From Macrostomum hystrix (taxonomy: Eukaryota > Platyhelminthes > Macrostomidae): a stretch of 64,000 nucleotides of DNA. The position numbers were made by a program, and so were the translations under genes. The notes beneath the pieces were generated by a model that saw nothing but the letters and a program-made list of their open reading frames with translations, searched no databases and was not told where the DNA came from. The first letter of the stretch is position 1; every line of letters begins with the position of its first letter. Location: NCBI GenBank assembly GCA_950097015.1, contig CATNEN010000038.1, forward strand, positions 25,705,001-25,769,000, given 5' to 3'. Positions 10,196 through 22,899 of the stretch are shown here, piece after piece.

Positions 10196-11106
10196 GTGAG
10201 AGGTGTGCTAGAGTGGATGATGGGGTGTGCTAGAGTGGATGCTGGGGTGTGCTAGAGTGGATGATGAGGTGTGCTAGAGTGGATGATGGGGTGTGCTAGA
10301 GTGGATGCTGGGGTGTGCTAGAGTGGATGATGGGGTGTGCTAGAGTGGATGCTGGGGTGTGCTAGAGTGGATGCTGGGGTGTGCTAGAGTGGATGATGGG
10401 GTGTGCTAGAGTGGATGATGGGGTGTGCTAGAGTGGATGCTGGGTGTGCTAGAGTGGATGCTGGGGTGTGCTAGAGTGGATGATGGGGTGTGCTAGAGTG
10501 GATGATGGGGTGTGCTAGAGTGGATGCTGGGGTGTGCTAGAGTGGATGGGGGTGTGCAAGAGTGGATGATGGGGTGTGCTAGAGTGGATGCTGGGGTGTG
10601 CTAGAGTGGATGATGGGGTGTGCTAGAGTGGATGATGGGGTGTGCTAGAGTGGATGCTGGGGTGTGCTAGAGTGGATGATGGGGTGTGCTAGAGTGGATG
10701 CTGGGGTGTGCTAGAGTGGATGCTGGGGTGTGCTAGAGTGGATGATGGGGTGTGCTAGAGTGGATGATGGGGTGTGCTAGAGTGGATGCTGGGTGTGCTA
10801 GAGTGGATGCTGGGGTGTGCTAGAGTGGATGATGGGGTGTGCTAGAGTGGATGATGGGGTGTGCTAGAGTGGATGCTGGGGTGTGCTAGAGTGGATGGGG
10901 GTGTGCAAGAGTGGATGATGGGGTGTGCAAGAGTGGATGATGGGGTGTGCTAGAGTGGATGCTGGGGTGTGCTAGAGTGGATGGGGGTGTGCAAGAGTGG
11001 ATGATGGGGTGTGCTAGAGTGGATGCTGGGGTGTGCTAGAGTGGATGGGGGTGTGCAAGAGTGGATGCTGGGGTGTGCTAGAGTGGATGGTTGGGTGTGC
11101 TAGAGC
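10196..11106. repeat. Minisatellite, 22-bp unit, about 41 copies
   Basis: Unit GGTGTGCTAGAGTGGATGAT with the last bases alternating between ATGG and CTGG; a few units are shortened or carry CAAG for CTAG. Blocks of units recur in the same order, so the array grew partly by multi-unit duplication. Confidence 0.95.
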
Positions 11107-11730
11107 CAAATCGCTGCTTAGAAATTACCACTGTACTTTTCATAGAGTATCAAATTTATTCACTTTTAAATTTGCTCTAACGTGGCTACTAGCAGTAGAA
11201 GTGCGTAAAGTCATGTTTTAATTTTTTTCACACTATACCAAGCCCCAATGTCACTGAGAAAGTTAAATTTCAGTCAGCCGGAACCATAGCTATGTGTGAG
11301 TATGACTATAAATTAGCTTCGATATATTTTGACAGTAAAATTAGCATGAAACTTCTGTGCTCATGGTCCTTATGGATTTATGAGCATAAGAAATAGTGTT
11401 CTTCCCCCCTTCTATAACGGGAACAAAAGGACTAGCTGGCTTTGAGCATGCACAAAAAAATTTGAATTTCCTTAAGCCACTTCTATCGTAATATGAGAGA
11501 GAAGAGAGGAATTATAGAAAGCTATAATGGCCTGAGTGGCTAGTGTACTCAAGGTAGAAGGCTACAGCTAGGAGTGAAGTGGTAGCAGGTGTTGTTTAAT
11601 GCTTATATTGACCTGTTCTGAGCTTCACGCTCAATAAAAGCTTATTTACACTTTCTCTAAGTAAAAACTGTCTGGAAATTTCGGCTTGAAAACTGGCTAG
11701 AATTTTTTTTTATTTTTTACTTTTCTTTTG
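11107..11730. other. Inter-array sequence, no feature seen
   Basis: AT-rich non-repetitive DNA between two arrays. No exon-like frame on either strand. Confidence 0.4.
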
Positions 11731-12335
11731 GAGAGAGTGGTTGAGAGCGAGAGGGTGAGAGAGAGTGGTTGAGAGCGAGAGGGTGAGAGAGAGTGGTTGA
11801 GAGCGAGAGGGTGAGAGGAAGAGGGTTAGAGGAAGAGGGTGAGAGGTAGAGGATGAGAGGAAGAGGGTGAGAGGAAGAGGGTGAGAGGAAGAGGGTTAGA
11901 GGAAGAGGGTGAGAGGTAGAGGATGAGAGGAAGAGGGTGAGAGGAAGAGGGTGAGAGGAAGAGGGTGAGAGGAAGAGGGTGAGAGGAAGAGGGTGAGAGG
12001 TAGAGGGTGAGAGGTAGAGGATGAGAGGAAGAGGGTGAGAGGAAGAGGGTGAGAGGTAGAGGATGAGAGGAAGAGGGTGAGAGGAAGAGGGTGAGAGGAA
12101 GAGGGTGAGAGGAAGAGGGTGAGAGGAAGAGGGTGAGAGGAAGAGGGTGAGAGGTAGAGGATGAGAGGAAGAGGGTGAGAGGAAGAGGGTGAGAGGGTGA
12201 GAGCGTGAGGGTGAGAGAGCGAGAGATGGGGAGAGGGAGAAAGGTTAGGAGAGACGGGCAGAAGAAGAGGGAGAGAGAGGGAGGTGGAGAGAGTGAGAGA
12301 AGAGAGAAATAGAGGAAATGGAGTTAGCTAAAGGA
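11731..12335. repeat. Polypurine minisatellite (GAGAGGAAGAGGGT type)
   Basis: About 600 bp of nearly pure A/G on the plus strand. It starts with units of GAGAGTGGTTGAGAGCGAGA, passes into 13-bp GAGGAAGAGGGTG units and ends as irregular GAGA-rich sequence. Confidence 0.9.
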
Positions 12336-12785
12336 GACAGGAAGATAGAAGATAGGGATTGAAGGGGAAGTACGGGAAGTAATGAAGCAGAATTGGTGAA
12401 ACAAGAGTCAGAATGGTTGAGGAATCAGCTTAACTCGCTCAGCACTCTACATAGCCCGTCAAAAAAATGTTTACTCATTTCAGTCCTCTCACAAAAATAG
12501 CAGTGATAAAGTTGAACAAATATCGATCGGGTAGTAGTGGTTAGGCCTCTGCACCCTCATCCCCATGCTGACCACAATTTATAGGCTTCCGCCACTATTT
12601 GCTAACGAATAAGGTTGGAGATTTTCGATCGGAGGGGAGTACCGCTGCTTCTTGGGGAGTTTTATGTTGCGTTTTTTAGGGCGCAGTCCGTAATAATTTA
12701 TCAACCCCGGAGTTGTTTACCAGCTTAGAAGCCAATGAATTTGCGAGATACAGAAACTAAACATAATGTTAGATTAGGTTGACTA
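12336..12785. other. Inter-array sequence, no feature seen
   Basis: Mixed-composition unique DNA. A short A-box-like word (TAGTGGTTAGG near 12535) suggests an old SINE remnant, but no B box follows. Confidence 0.3.
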
Positions 12786-14275
12786 GGTTGACATGACTGA
12801 CAAATTGGGGTGGGAGAGAGTGAAAAACTCAATTGAGAGAGTGACAAGTTGGGGTGGGGGAGAGTGACGAACTGGGTCGGAAGAGAGTGACAAACTGTGT
12901 GAAGTGGGAAAGAGTGACAAACTAGGGTGGGGAGAGTGACAAACTGTGTGGGGTGGGCGAGACAAACCTGGGTGGGGGAGAGTGACAAACCTGGGTGGGG
13001 GAGAGTGACAAACCTGGGTGGGGGAGAGTGACAAACCTGGGTGGGGGGAGAGTGACAAACCTGGGTGGGGGAGAGTGACAAACCTGGGTGGGGGAGAGTG
13101 ACAAACCTGGGTGGGGGAGAGTGACAAACCTGGGTGGGGGAGAGTGACAAACCTGGGTGGGGGAGAGTGACAAACCTGGGTGGGGGAGAGTGACAAACCT
13201 GGGTGGGGGAGAGTGACAAACCTGGGTGGGGGAGAGTGACAAACCTGGGTGGGGGAGAGTGACAAACCTGGGTGGGGGAGAGTGACAAACCTCGGTGGGG
13301 GGAAACTAACAAAACCTCGGTGGGAAAGAGTGACAAACCTGGATGGGGGAGAGTGACAAACCTGGGTGGGGGGACAGTAACAAAACCTGGGTGGGGAAGA
13401 GTGACAAAACCTGGGTGGGGGAGAGTGACAAAACCTGGGTGGGGAAGAGTGACAAAACCTGGGTGGGGGAGAGTGACAAAACCTGGGTGGGGGAGAGTGA
13501 CAAAACCTGGGTGGGGGACAGTAACAAAACCTGGGTGGGGTAGAGTGACAAAACCTGGGTGGGGGAGAGTGACAAAACCTGGGTGGGGGACAGTAACAAA
13601 ACCTGGGTGGGGGAGAGTGACAAACCTCGGTGGGGGGAAACTTACAAAACCTCGGTGGGAAAGAGTGACAAACCTGGATGGGGGAGAGTGACAAACCTGG
13701 GTGGGGGACAGTAACAAAACCTGGGTGGGGAAGAGTGACAAAACCTGGGTGGGGGAGAGTGACAAAACCTGGGTGGGGAAGAGTGACAAACCTGGGTGGG
13801 GAAGAGTGACAAAACCTGGGTGGGGGAGAGTAACAAAACCTGGGTGGGGAAGAGTGACAAAACCTGGGTGGGGGAGAGTGACAAAACCTGGGTGGGGAAG
13901 AGTGACAAAACCTGGGTGGGGAAGAGTGACAAACCTGGGTGGGGAAGAGTGACAAAACCTGGGTGGGGGAGAGTAACAAAACCTGGGTGGGGAAGAGTGA
14001 CAAAACCTGGGTGGGGAAGAGTGACAAAACCTAGGTGGGGAAGAGTGACAAAACCTGGGTGGGGAAGAGTGACAAAACCTGGGTGGGGAAGAGTGACAAA
14101 ACCTTGGTCGGGAAGAGTGACAAAACCTGGGTGGGGAGGAGTGACAAAACCTGGGTGGGGGGACAGTAACAAAACCTGGGTGGGGGAGAGTAACAAGCTG
14201 TGTGGGGTGGGGGAGTGACAAACTCAGCTGCGAGGAAGAGTGACAAACTGGGTTGACGGAGTGACAAATTTTTTA
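12786..14275. repeat. Minisatellite, 23-24-bp G-rich unit, about 63 copies
   Basis: Unit GTGACAAACCTGGGTGGGGG plus AGA. Copies from about 13380 on carry an extra A (ACAAAACC), while the left part does not, which marks two homogenised blocks. The long frames on both strands (up to 498 codons) are only the array read through; they encode short-period repeats in several frames at once. Confidence 0.95.
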
Positions 14276-14705
14276 AGAGAAGGACAAAATGGCTATATAA
14301 GTCTTTCGAATATAATTTTTTTTTTGAAATACGAGCGTATATTTTACTAAAATGACTGTTGTCCCGCAGTTTCCATAGCAGCATCCGTGAAACAGTTCAG
14401 TTATGTGATTTCGCATGCTGGTAATAAGTTTTATATTGATTTGGGAAAATTTCCCCAATCTGTCTATCGTCCGGATTGCTTAAGGTTAGAGTGAAATTTT
14501 TTTTACTCCAATGAGCTCTAATTAATTTGCTCCAATTTTATGGCCCTACCAATATCCGCTGAGCTGCATGACAGTTAATGAATTGATTGATATTCTCAAC
14601 CACTGAAGCTGCAGGCAGTATTTTATGCCCCAGAGTTTATACTGTAGGTCACGAGCAGATTGACTGATAAAAATATGCGGGACTAGACTTTGTGTGTCCG
14701 GTCGG
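14276..14705. other. Inter-array sequence, no feature seen
   Basis: AT-rich unique DNA without exon-like frames. Confidence 0.4.
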
Positions 14706-17700
14706 AAACACGCTTCTCCAACTCCTAATCTCCATCTCTATCTCCTAATCTACTAAATTCCTAATGTCCGTCTCTATCTCCTAATCTACTAAATTCCTAA
14801 TGTCCGTCTCTATCTCCTAATCTACTAAACTCCTAATCTCCGTCTCTATCTCCTAATATACTAAACTCCTAATCTCCGTCTCTATCTCCTAATCTACTAA
14901 ACTCCTAATCTCCGTCTTTATCTCCTAATCTACTAAACTCATAATCTCCGTCTCTATCTCCTAATCTACTAAACTCATAATCTCCGTCTCTATCTCCTAA
15001 TCTACTAAACTCCTAATGTCCGTCTCTATCTTCTAATCTACTAAACTCCTAATGTCCGTCTCTATCTCCTAATCTCCTATACTCCTAATCTTCGTCACTA
15101 TCTCCTAATCTGCGTCTCTATCTCCTAATATACTAAACTCCTAATGTCCGTCTCCATCTCCTAATATACAAAACTCCAAATCTTCGTCTCTATCTCCTAA
15201 TCTACTAAACTCCTAATCTCCGTCTCAATCTCCTAATATACTAAACTCCTAATGTCAGTCTCTATCTCCTAATCTACTAAACTCCAAATCTTCGTCTCTA
15301 TCTCCTAATATACTAAGCTCCTAATCTCCGTCTCTATCTCCTAATCTACTAAACTCCTAATGTCCGTCTCTATCTCCTAATCTACTAAACTGCTAATCTC
15401 CGTCTCTATCTCCTAATATACTAAGCTCCTAATCTCCGTCTCTATCTCCTAATCTACTAAACTGCTAATCTCCGTCTCAATCTCCTAATATACTAAACTC
15501 CTAATGTCCGTCTCTATCTCCTAATATACTAAGCTCCTAATCTCCGTCTCTATCTCCTAATCTACTAAACTGCTAATCTCCGTCTCAATCTCCTAATATA
15601 CTAAACTCCTAATGTCCGTCTCTATCTCCTAATATACTAAACTGCTAATCTCCGTCTCTATCTCCTAATATACTAAGCTCCTAATCTCCGTCTCTATCTC
15701 CTAATCTACTAAACTCCAAATCTTCGTCTCTATCTCCTAATCTACTAAACTGCTAATGTCCGTCTCTATCTCCTAATATACTAAACTCCTAATGTCCGTC
15801 TCTATCTCCTAATATACTAAACTCCTAATGTCCGTCTCTATCTCCTAATATACTAAACTCCTAATGTCCGTCTCTATCTCCTAATCTACTAAACTCCTAA
15901 TGTCCGTCTCTATCTCCTAATATACTAAACTCCTAATGTCCGTCTCTATCTCCTAATCTACTAAACTCCAAATCTTCGTCTATATCTCCTAATCTACTAA
16001 ATTCCTAATGTCCGTATCTATCTCCTAATCTACTAAATTCCTAATGTCCGTATCTATCTCCTAATCTACTAAATTCCTAATGTCCGTATCTATCTCCTAA
16101 TCTACTAAATTCCTAATGTCCGTCTCTATCTCCTAATCTACTAAACTCCAAATCTTCGTCTCTATCTCCTAATATACTAAGCTCCTAATCTCCGTCTCTA
16201 TCTCCTAATCTACTAAACTCCTAATGTCCGTCTCTATCTCCTAATCTACTAAACTCCTAATCTCCGTCTCTATCTCCTAATATACTAAGCTCCTAATCTC
16301 CGTCTCTATCTCCTAATCTACTAAACTGCTAATCTCCGTCTCAATCTCCTAATATACTAAACTCCTAATGTCCGTCTCTATCTCCTAATATACTAAGCTC
16401 CTAATCTCCGTCTCTATCTCCTAATCTACTAAACTGCTAATCTCCGTCTCTATCTCCTAATATACAAAACTCCTAATCTCCGTCTCTATCTCCTAATATA
16501 CAAAACTCCTCATCTCCGTCTCTATCTCCTAATATACTAAACTCCTAATGTCCGTATCTATCTCCTAATCTACTAAATTCCTAATGTCCGTATCTATCTC
16601 CTAATCTACTAAACTCCTAATGTCCGTCTCTATCTCCTAATCTACTAAACTCCAAATCTTCGTCTCTATCTCCTAATATACTAAACTCCTAATGTCCGTC
16701 TCTATCTCCTAATATACAAAACTCCTAATCTCCGTCTCTATCTCCTAATATACTAAGCTCCTAATCTCCGTCTCTATCTCCTAATATACTAAGCTCCTAA
16801 TGTCCGTCTCTATCTCCTAATATACAAAACTCCTAATCTCCGTCTCTATCTCCTAATATACTAAGCTCCTAATCTCCGTCTCTATCTCCTAATCTACTAA
16901 ACTGCTAATCTCCGTCTCTATCTCCTAATATACTAAACTCCTAATGTCCGTCTCTATCTCCTAATCTACTAAACTCCAAATCTTCGTCTCTATCTCCTAA
17001 TCTACTAAACTCCTAATTTCCGTCTCTATCTTCTAATCTACTAAACTCCTAATGTCCGTCTCTATCTCCTAATCTGCTAAACTCCTAATGTCCGTCTCTA
17101 TCTCCTAATCTCCTATACTCCTAATCTTTGTCACTATCTCCTAATCTGCGTCTCTATCTCCTAATATACTAAACTCCTAATGTCCGTCTCCATCTCCTAA
17201 TATACAAAACTCCTAATCTCCGTCTCTATCTCCTAATATACTAAGCTCCTAATCTCCGTCTCTATCTCCTAATATACTAAGCTCCTAATGTCCGTCTCTA
17301 TCTCCTAATATACAAAACTCCTAATCTCCGTCTCTATCTCCTAATATACTAAGCTCCTAATCTCCGTCTCTATCTCCTAATCTACTAAACTGCTAATCTC
17401 CGTCTCTATCTCCTAATATACTAAACTCCTAATGTCCGTCTCTATCTCCTAATCTACTAAACTCCAAATCTTCGTCTCTATCTCCTAATCTACTAAACTC
17501 CTAATTTCCGTCTCTATCTTCTAATCTACTAAACTCCTAATGTCCGTCTCTATCTCCTAATCTGCTAAACTCCTAATGTCCGTCTCTATCTCCTAATCTC
17601 CTATACTCCTAATCTTTGTCACTATCTCCTAATCTGCGTCTCTATCTCCTAATATACTAAACTCCTAATGTCCGTCTCTATCTCTGAATCTCCGTCTCAA

Positions 17701-17865
17701 TCTCCTAATCTATCTATTAGGAACTATCTTCTAATCTCCTAATCTGCATCCCTATCTCCTAATCTCCATCTCCCTCTCCTTATCTCTGTGTTTGTGTCTT
17801 ATTCTCTGTCTCGATTTCCTAATTTCCATCTAGATTTCATTATCTCCTAATCTCGATCTCTACTC
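14706..17865. repeat. Minisatellite, 36-bp unit, about 86 copies
   Basis: Units read TCTACTAAACTCCTAATGTC followed by CGTCTCTATCTCCTAA. Variants (TATACT/TCTACT, GTCC/CTCC/CTTCG) recur in blocks. The stretch around 17122 with the rare word CTTTGTCACTATCTCC is repeated about 490 bp later. Pyrimidine-rich on the plus strand. Confidence 0.95.
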
Positions 17866-18019
17866 CGTAGATTATAATAGTTAATTCACTTTCAAAGTTC
17901 AACACAAAACCCTGCCGCATGCTTTGTGTCAGTCTTGATTCAGCAAATTTCAATACTTCCTGAATTATGTCTAGGTTTTCACTATTTTGTCATTTGAGTT
18001 CTGACGCCTGTCAATTTAA

Positions 18020-18430
18020 ATTATTGAATAGCTCTTCAGACCGTCGAGATATTCAATGTTTCTGGCCGGAAGGTCCGATTTTTCCCATAAGAGCTAGTGT
18101 ATTTCATACACCCCTATACACGAATTTGCACTGCGCCTCAGTGCGGCCTTTACAGACCTTCAAAATTGATCAGCATGTCCCCCGAATGTGCTTGCATCAT
18201 CTCCGACCTCGGCGGTCACCGACCTTTATCTAGACGGAGCTGCTGGACCTTCAACAAGTGGAACCAGCCGACTATGGAGTCCCTAAAGCGAATTTCTCTA
18301 CTTTCGCTGATCAAGCCTCGACATTGGGCAACACTCAACTACTTCACATGCTCCTCTAGTCCGTCAACCAATCAGTCACCACCCCGACGCCGTCAGCACC
18401 GTCAGCAGGGTGCCTCCAGCTGGCAATGGA
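18020..18430 (-). mobile_element. Foldback element (repeat C), left arm
   Basis: The sequence from CTCTTCAGACCGTCGAGATA to about 18250 is matched, inverted, by 18500-18695. The loop holds a further direct repeat of GGAGTCCCTAAAGCGAATTT (18271 and 18427). Confidence 0.7.
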
Positions 18431-18860
18431 GTCCCTAAAGCGAATTTTTCTACTTTCTCTAATAAAGCCTCGATATTGGCCTAAACTCAACTATTACTTG
18501 TTTAAGGTCCAGCAGCTCCGTCTAGATAAATGTAGGTGACCACCGAAGTCGGAGATGGTGCAAGCACATTCGGGTGACATGCTGATCAATTTTGAAGGCC
18601 TGGAAAGGCCGTATGAAACGGTGTATGAAATACACTGGCTCTTATGGGATAAATCGGACCTTGAATATCTCGACGGTCTGAAGAGCTGGCGACTTGTTTC
18701 TTGTTTCAGGTTTCAGAAGATGCGCAACAATTAAAAAGTTAGCCCGTGTTCTTTAGTTTCGTGTGCTTGCATTGTTCCGTTCGGGTGCATAAAAAAAATT
18801 GTTAGGGGGGGGGGGGGAAATCCCCCCCTTGGTAGTTCTACTGTTAAAGAAGTGAGGCTA
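18431..18860 (+). mobile_element. Foldback element (repeat C), right arm with poly-G/poly-C end
   Basis: Inverted partner of 18020-18430 and similar to 35045-35375. Near its end a run of 13 G (18805-18817) is followed four bases later by seven C, which could form a short hairpin. The copy at 35 kb carries a C run at the equivalent place, so the homopolymer belongs to the element. Confidence 0.7.
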
Positions 18861-19284
18861 ATAGGAAAGTAACAAAGCAAAGACTATAAGTTTATAAAAC
18901 ACTCATAAAATTGTCCATTAGGTTCTGTACCTCTTGCTTTTAAATAATTCACGAATGCACGGACATTGATATATATATATACAATTGTCCATGAAGTAAA
19001 TCTCGCTTTACCGAATTGCAATGGACCAAGCAGTAAGGTCTGATCTGGATCTAGATTCGGCGGGATTAACTTAAGCTGATATTCTCTAAAATGAATCTGA
19101 TTGATTTACTTGGCCAAACTGACTGACTGACTCATTTGCATACGGTCTGGATCAAAACCCGCTTTACCACTATGGAGCTAAAATTTTATCAATAGAGAAT
19201 AAATTTGTAGCTCTTAACTTACTCAGATAGTTAAATTGCTTATTTTTAACGCCCTAACTCTTTTTTGTTGCAGCGTGCCTGTCA
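18861..19284. other. Inter-repeat sequence, no feature seen
   Basis: AT-rich unique DNA with a short (TA)n near 18970. No exon-like frame. Confidence 0.35.
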
Positions 19285-19450
19285 TCCACTGTAATCTGTC
19301 TGTAATATACTGTTATCTGTCTGAAATATACTTTTGTCTGTCTGTAATATAATGCAATCTGTCTGTTCTATTCAGTAATGTGTCTGTAATTTACTTTAAT
19401 CTATCTGTAGCATATGTCTGTAATCTGCAATAAGATTTTGTATATAATTT
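19285..19450. repeat. Degenerate minisatellite, GTCTGTAATATACTGT type
   Basis: About seven decayed copies of CTGTCTGTAATATACTGTAA. The array looks old compared with its neighbours. Confidence 0.6.
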
Positions 19451-19549
19451 AGCTGCAGTGTTTTGTCTGTTTTCTACTGTAATATTTCTTTTATATGTTC
19501 TAATATCTGTGAAATCAGATCGAATCTTTCAGCGATATACTGAATTCCG

Positions 19550-19685
19550 TAAGTTAGTTAGTTAGTCAGTTAATTAGCTAGTTAATCAGTTAGTCAGTCA
19601 GTCAGTCAGTTAGTTAGTCAGTCAGTTAGTTAGTTAGTTAGTTAGTTTGTTTGTTTGTTAGTCAGTCAGTTGGTTAGTTAGTTAA

Positions 19686-19720
<35 letters not shown>

Positions 19721-19769
19721 GTTTGTTAGTTAGTTTGTTTGTTAGTCAGTCAGTTGGTTAGTTAGTTAA

Positions 19770-19801
<32 letters not shown>

Positions 19802-19802
19802 C

Positions 19803-19866
<64 letters not shown>

Positions 19867-19895
19867 CAGTTAGTTAGTTTGTTTGTTTGTACTCG
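19550..19895. repeat. Tetranucleotide microsatellite (GTTA)n with GTCA/GTTT variants
   Basis: Some 85 tandem copies of GTTA with interspersed GTCA and GTTT. It is the reverse-complement motif of the (CTAA)n tract at 44575. Confidence 0.95.
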
Positions 19896-20299
19896 TAAGT
19901 TGGAGTGTATGATATTCTACATTTGATAAGTGACACATTCAGCAATTCAGTTGCCAATCAGTCACAAGGTTGGGTTGCAATGGTTCTTAACCAAGTATGA
20001 TACAATAACTGACAACTTGTGAAAATTAATTGTGAACAAGAAGTGTGCCTTTGAACTGTGAGAAGTATATCAAATCCTTATCTATAGCTCACCTGATGCA
20101 ACTCATAATCCTATTCAGAATCTGCAATCTACCTAGTATGTTATTTAAAGAGTCCTATCAAGGTATGGTTTTATAACGGCCACTGAAAACTCAATACTTC
20201 AGCAGCATGTTTGTACAACTGCCTGTCTTCAACTAACACATCTGTTTGCAAGCACTTGGATGGCAAACAAACCCTCACAAGCTCACAGCCACATCATAT

Positions 20300-22262
20300 C
20301 CTCTCCTACCCTCTCCTTTTCTCTCCTACCCTCTCCTTTTCTCTCCTACCCTCTTCTTTTCTCTCCTACCCTCTTCTTTTCTCCCCTACCCTTTCCTTCT
20401 CTTTCCTACCCTTTCCTTCTCTTTCCTACCCTTTCCTTCTCTTTCCTACCCTTTCCTTCTCTTTCCTACCCTTTCCTTCTCTTTCCTACCCTTTCCTTCT
20501 CTTTCCTACCCTTTCCTTCTCTTTCCTACCCTTTCCTTCTCTTTCCTACCCTTTCCTTCTCTTTCCTACCCTCTCCTACCCTCTCCTTTTCTCTCCTACC
20601 CTTTCCTTCTCTTTCCTACCATTTCCTTCTCTTTCCTACCCTTTCCTTCTCTTTCCTGCCCCTTTCCTTCTCTTTCCTACCCTCTCCTACCCTCTCCTTT
20701 TCTCTCCTACCCTTTCCTTCTCTTTCCTACCCTTTCCTTCTCTTTCCTACCCTTTCCTTCTCTTTCCTACCCTTTCCTTCTCTTTCCTACCCTTTCCTTC
20801 TCTTTCCTACCCTTTCCTTCTCTTTCCTACCCTTTCCTTCTCTTTCCTGCCCCTTTCCTTCTCTTTCCTACCCTCTCCTACCCTCTCCTTTTCTCTCCTA
20901 CCCTTTCCTTCTCTTTCCTACCCTTTCCTTCTCTTTCCTGCCCCTTTCCTTCTCTTTCCTACCATCTCCTTCTCTTTCCTACCATCTCCTTCTCTTTCCT
21001 ACCCTCTCCTTTTCTCTCCTACCCTTTCCTTCTCTTTCCTACCCTTTCCTTCTCTTTCCTACCCTTTCCTTCTCTTTCCTACCCTTTCCTTCTCTTTCCT
21101 ACCCTCTCCTACCCTCTCCTTTTCTCTCCTACCCTTTCCTTCTCTTTCCTACCCTTTCCTTCTCTTTCCTACCCTCTCCTACCCTCTCCTTTTCTCTCCT
21201 ACCCTTTCCTTCTCTTTCCTACCATTTCCTTCTCTTTCCTACCCTTTCCTTCTCTTTCCTACCATTTCCTTCTCTTTCCTACCCCTTTCCTTCTCTTTCC
21301 TACCCTTTCCTTCTTTTTCCTGCCCCTTTCCTTCTCTTTCCTACCCTCTCCTACCCTCTCCTTTTCTCTCCTACCCTTTCCTTCTCTTTCCTACCCTTTC
21401 CTTCTCTTTCCTACCCTTTCCTTCTCTTTCCTACCCTTTCCTTCTCTTTCCTACCCTTTCCTTCTCTTTCCTACCCTTTCCTTCTCTTTCCTACCCTTTC
21501 CTTCTCTTTCCTACCCTTTCCTTCTCTTTCCTACCCTTTCCTTCTCTTTCCTACCCTGTCCTTCTCTTTCCTACCCTTTCCTTCTCTTTCCTACCCTTTC
21601 CTTCTCTTTCCTACCCTTTCCTTCTCTTTCCTACCCTTTCCTTCTCTTTCCTACCCTTTCCTACCCTCTCCTTTTCTCTCCTACCCTCTTCTTTTCTCTC
21701 CTACCCTTTCCTTCTCTTTCCTACCCTTTCCTTCTCTTTCCTACCCTCTCCTACCCTCTCCTTTTCTCTCCTACTCTCTCCTTCTCTTTCCTACCCTCTC
21801 CTTTTTTCTCCTACCCTTTCCTTCTCTTTCCTACCCTTTCCTTCTCTTTCCTACCCTTTCCTTCTCTTTCCTACCCTCTCCTACCCTCTCCTTTTCTCTC
21901 CTACCCTTTCCTTCTCTTTCCTACCCTTTCCTTCTCTTTCCTACCCTTTCCTTCTCTTTCCTACCCTTTCCTTCTCTTTCCTACCCTTTCCTTCTCTTTC
22001 CTACCCTTTCCTACCATCTCCTTCTCTTTCCTACCCTTTCCTTCTCTTTCCTACCCTTTCCTTCTCTTTCCTACCCTCTCCTACCCTCTCCTTCTCTTTC
22101 CTACCCTCTCCTACCCTCTTCTTTTCTCTCCTACCCTTTCCTTCTCTTTCCTACCCTTTCCTTCTCTTTCCTACCCTTTCCTTCTCTTTCCTACCCTCTC
22201 CTACCCTCTCCTTCTCTTTCCTACCCTCTCCTACCCTCTCCTACCTTCTCTTTCCTATCCTC
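20300..22262. repeat. Polypyrimidine minisatellite, 20-bp unit, about 98 copies
   Basis: Unit CCCTTTCCTTCTCTTTCCTA, with shorter variant blocks (CCCTCTCCTTTTCTCTCCTA and CCCTCTCCTA). Almost pure C/T apart from one A per unit. All three plus-strand frames stay open for about 680 codons each, which shows that these frames are not genes. Confidence 0.97.
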
Positions 22263-22895
22263 TGCTCCCAACACTTAAAATAGAATCACATTTTAGGTTC
22301 AGTTGAATGTATTTTAACTTATGAATTGCTTAATTTCATCTTTTACTTTCAAAATCATGTCGCTGCTTGTCTCTTCAACTGCTCCCCTTTACAACTGACA
22401 AGGCAAAGCACATTGACGTTTTAAATTTCTCAATTCTAAACTTTATATATTTTTGGGAAATTGAAACAGCTGCTGTTGAGTGCTGCTAAGAAATTCTGCA
22501 TACTGCAGAGCCACTTTTCCAACCCACAATTTCTGCAAGATAAAGGCAAGACAATTCAGAAACAGAACCTAACGCAACGGTGCAGCACAACTGTCGCTTG
22601 CGAACAACCTTTTCGCTCCCGCTGTGTCAGCAAAGTTCTTAAATTCGATAGTCTCACACTGACGCTACAGAATAAGAAACAAATATAGCTCGTATAATTT
22701 TTTGTCTTTAAGCAACTAACTACTGTGTCTTCTATTATGACGAATCTCTATGGATAAACTGCATAGATAATAGCAATCCATAAGTAGTGATTTTTGCCCA
22801 GTCGCTATAACTGCGATTTTCTAACTGAGCGGTCGGAGGTTCGAATCTCAACCCAGAGGAGACCATGATTGTAAATTTCAGCGGGACCGGAGAAA
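22263..22895. other. Inter-array sequence with a tRNA-like SINE remnant
   Basis: AT-rich DNA with no exon-like frame. Near 22850 GGAGGTTCGAATCTC is a perfect B box preceded by a weak tRNA-like region, so a decayed tRNA-derived SINE is likely at about 22795-22905. Confidence 0.4.
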
Positions 22896-22899
22896 TCAT

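Noticed and set aside
12725-14221. 498-codon minus-strand frame rich in Pro/His/Ser
   Set aside because: 23-24-bp units shift the frame, so the same array is open in several frames on both strands. No unique domain.
20211-22306. Three overlapping open frames of 670-690 codons
   Set aside because: All three plus-strand frames stay open over the same 20-bp C/T repeat because T/C-only codons cannot be stops. Each gives a short-period Phe/Pro/Ser/Leu repeat with no unique sequence.
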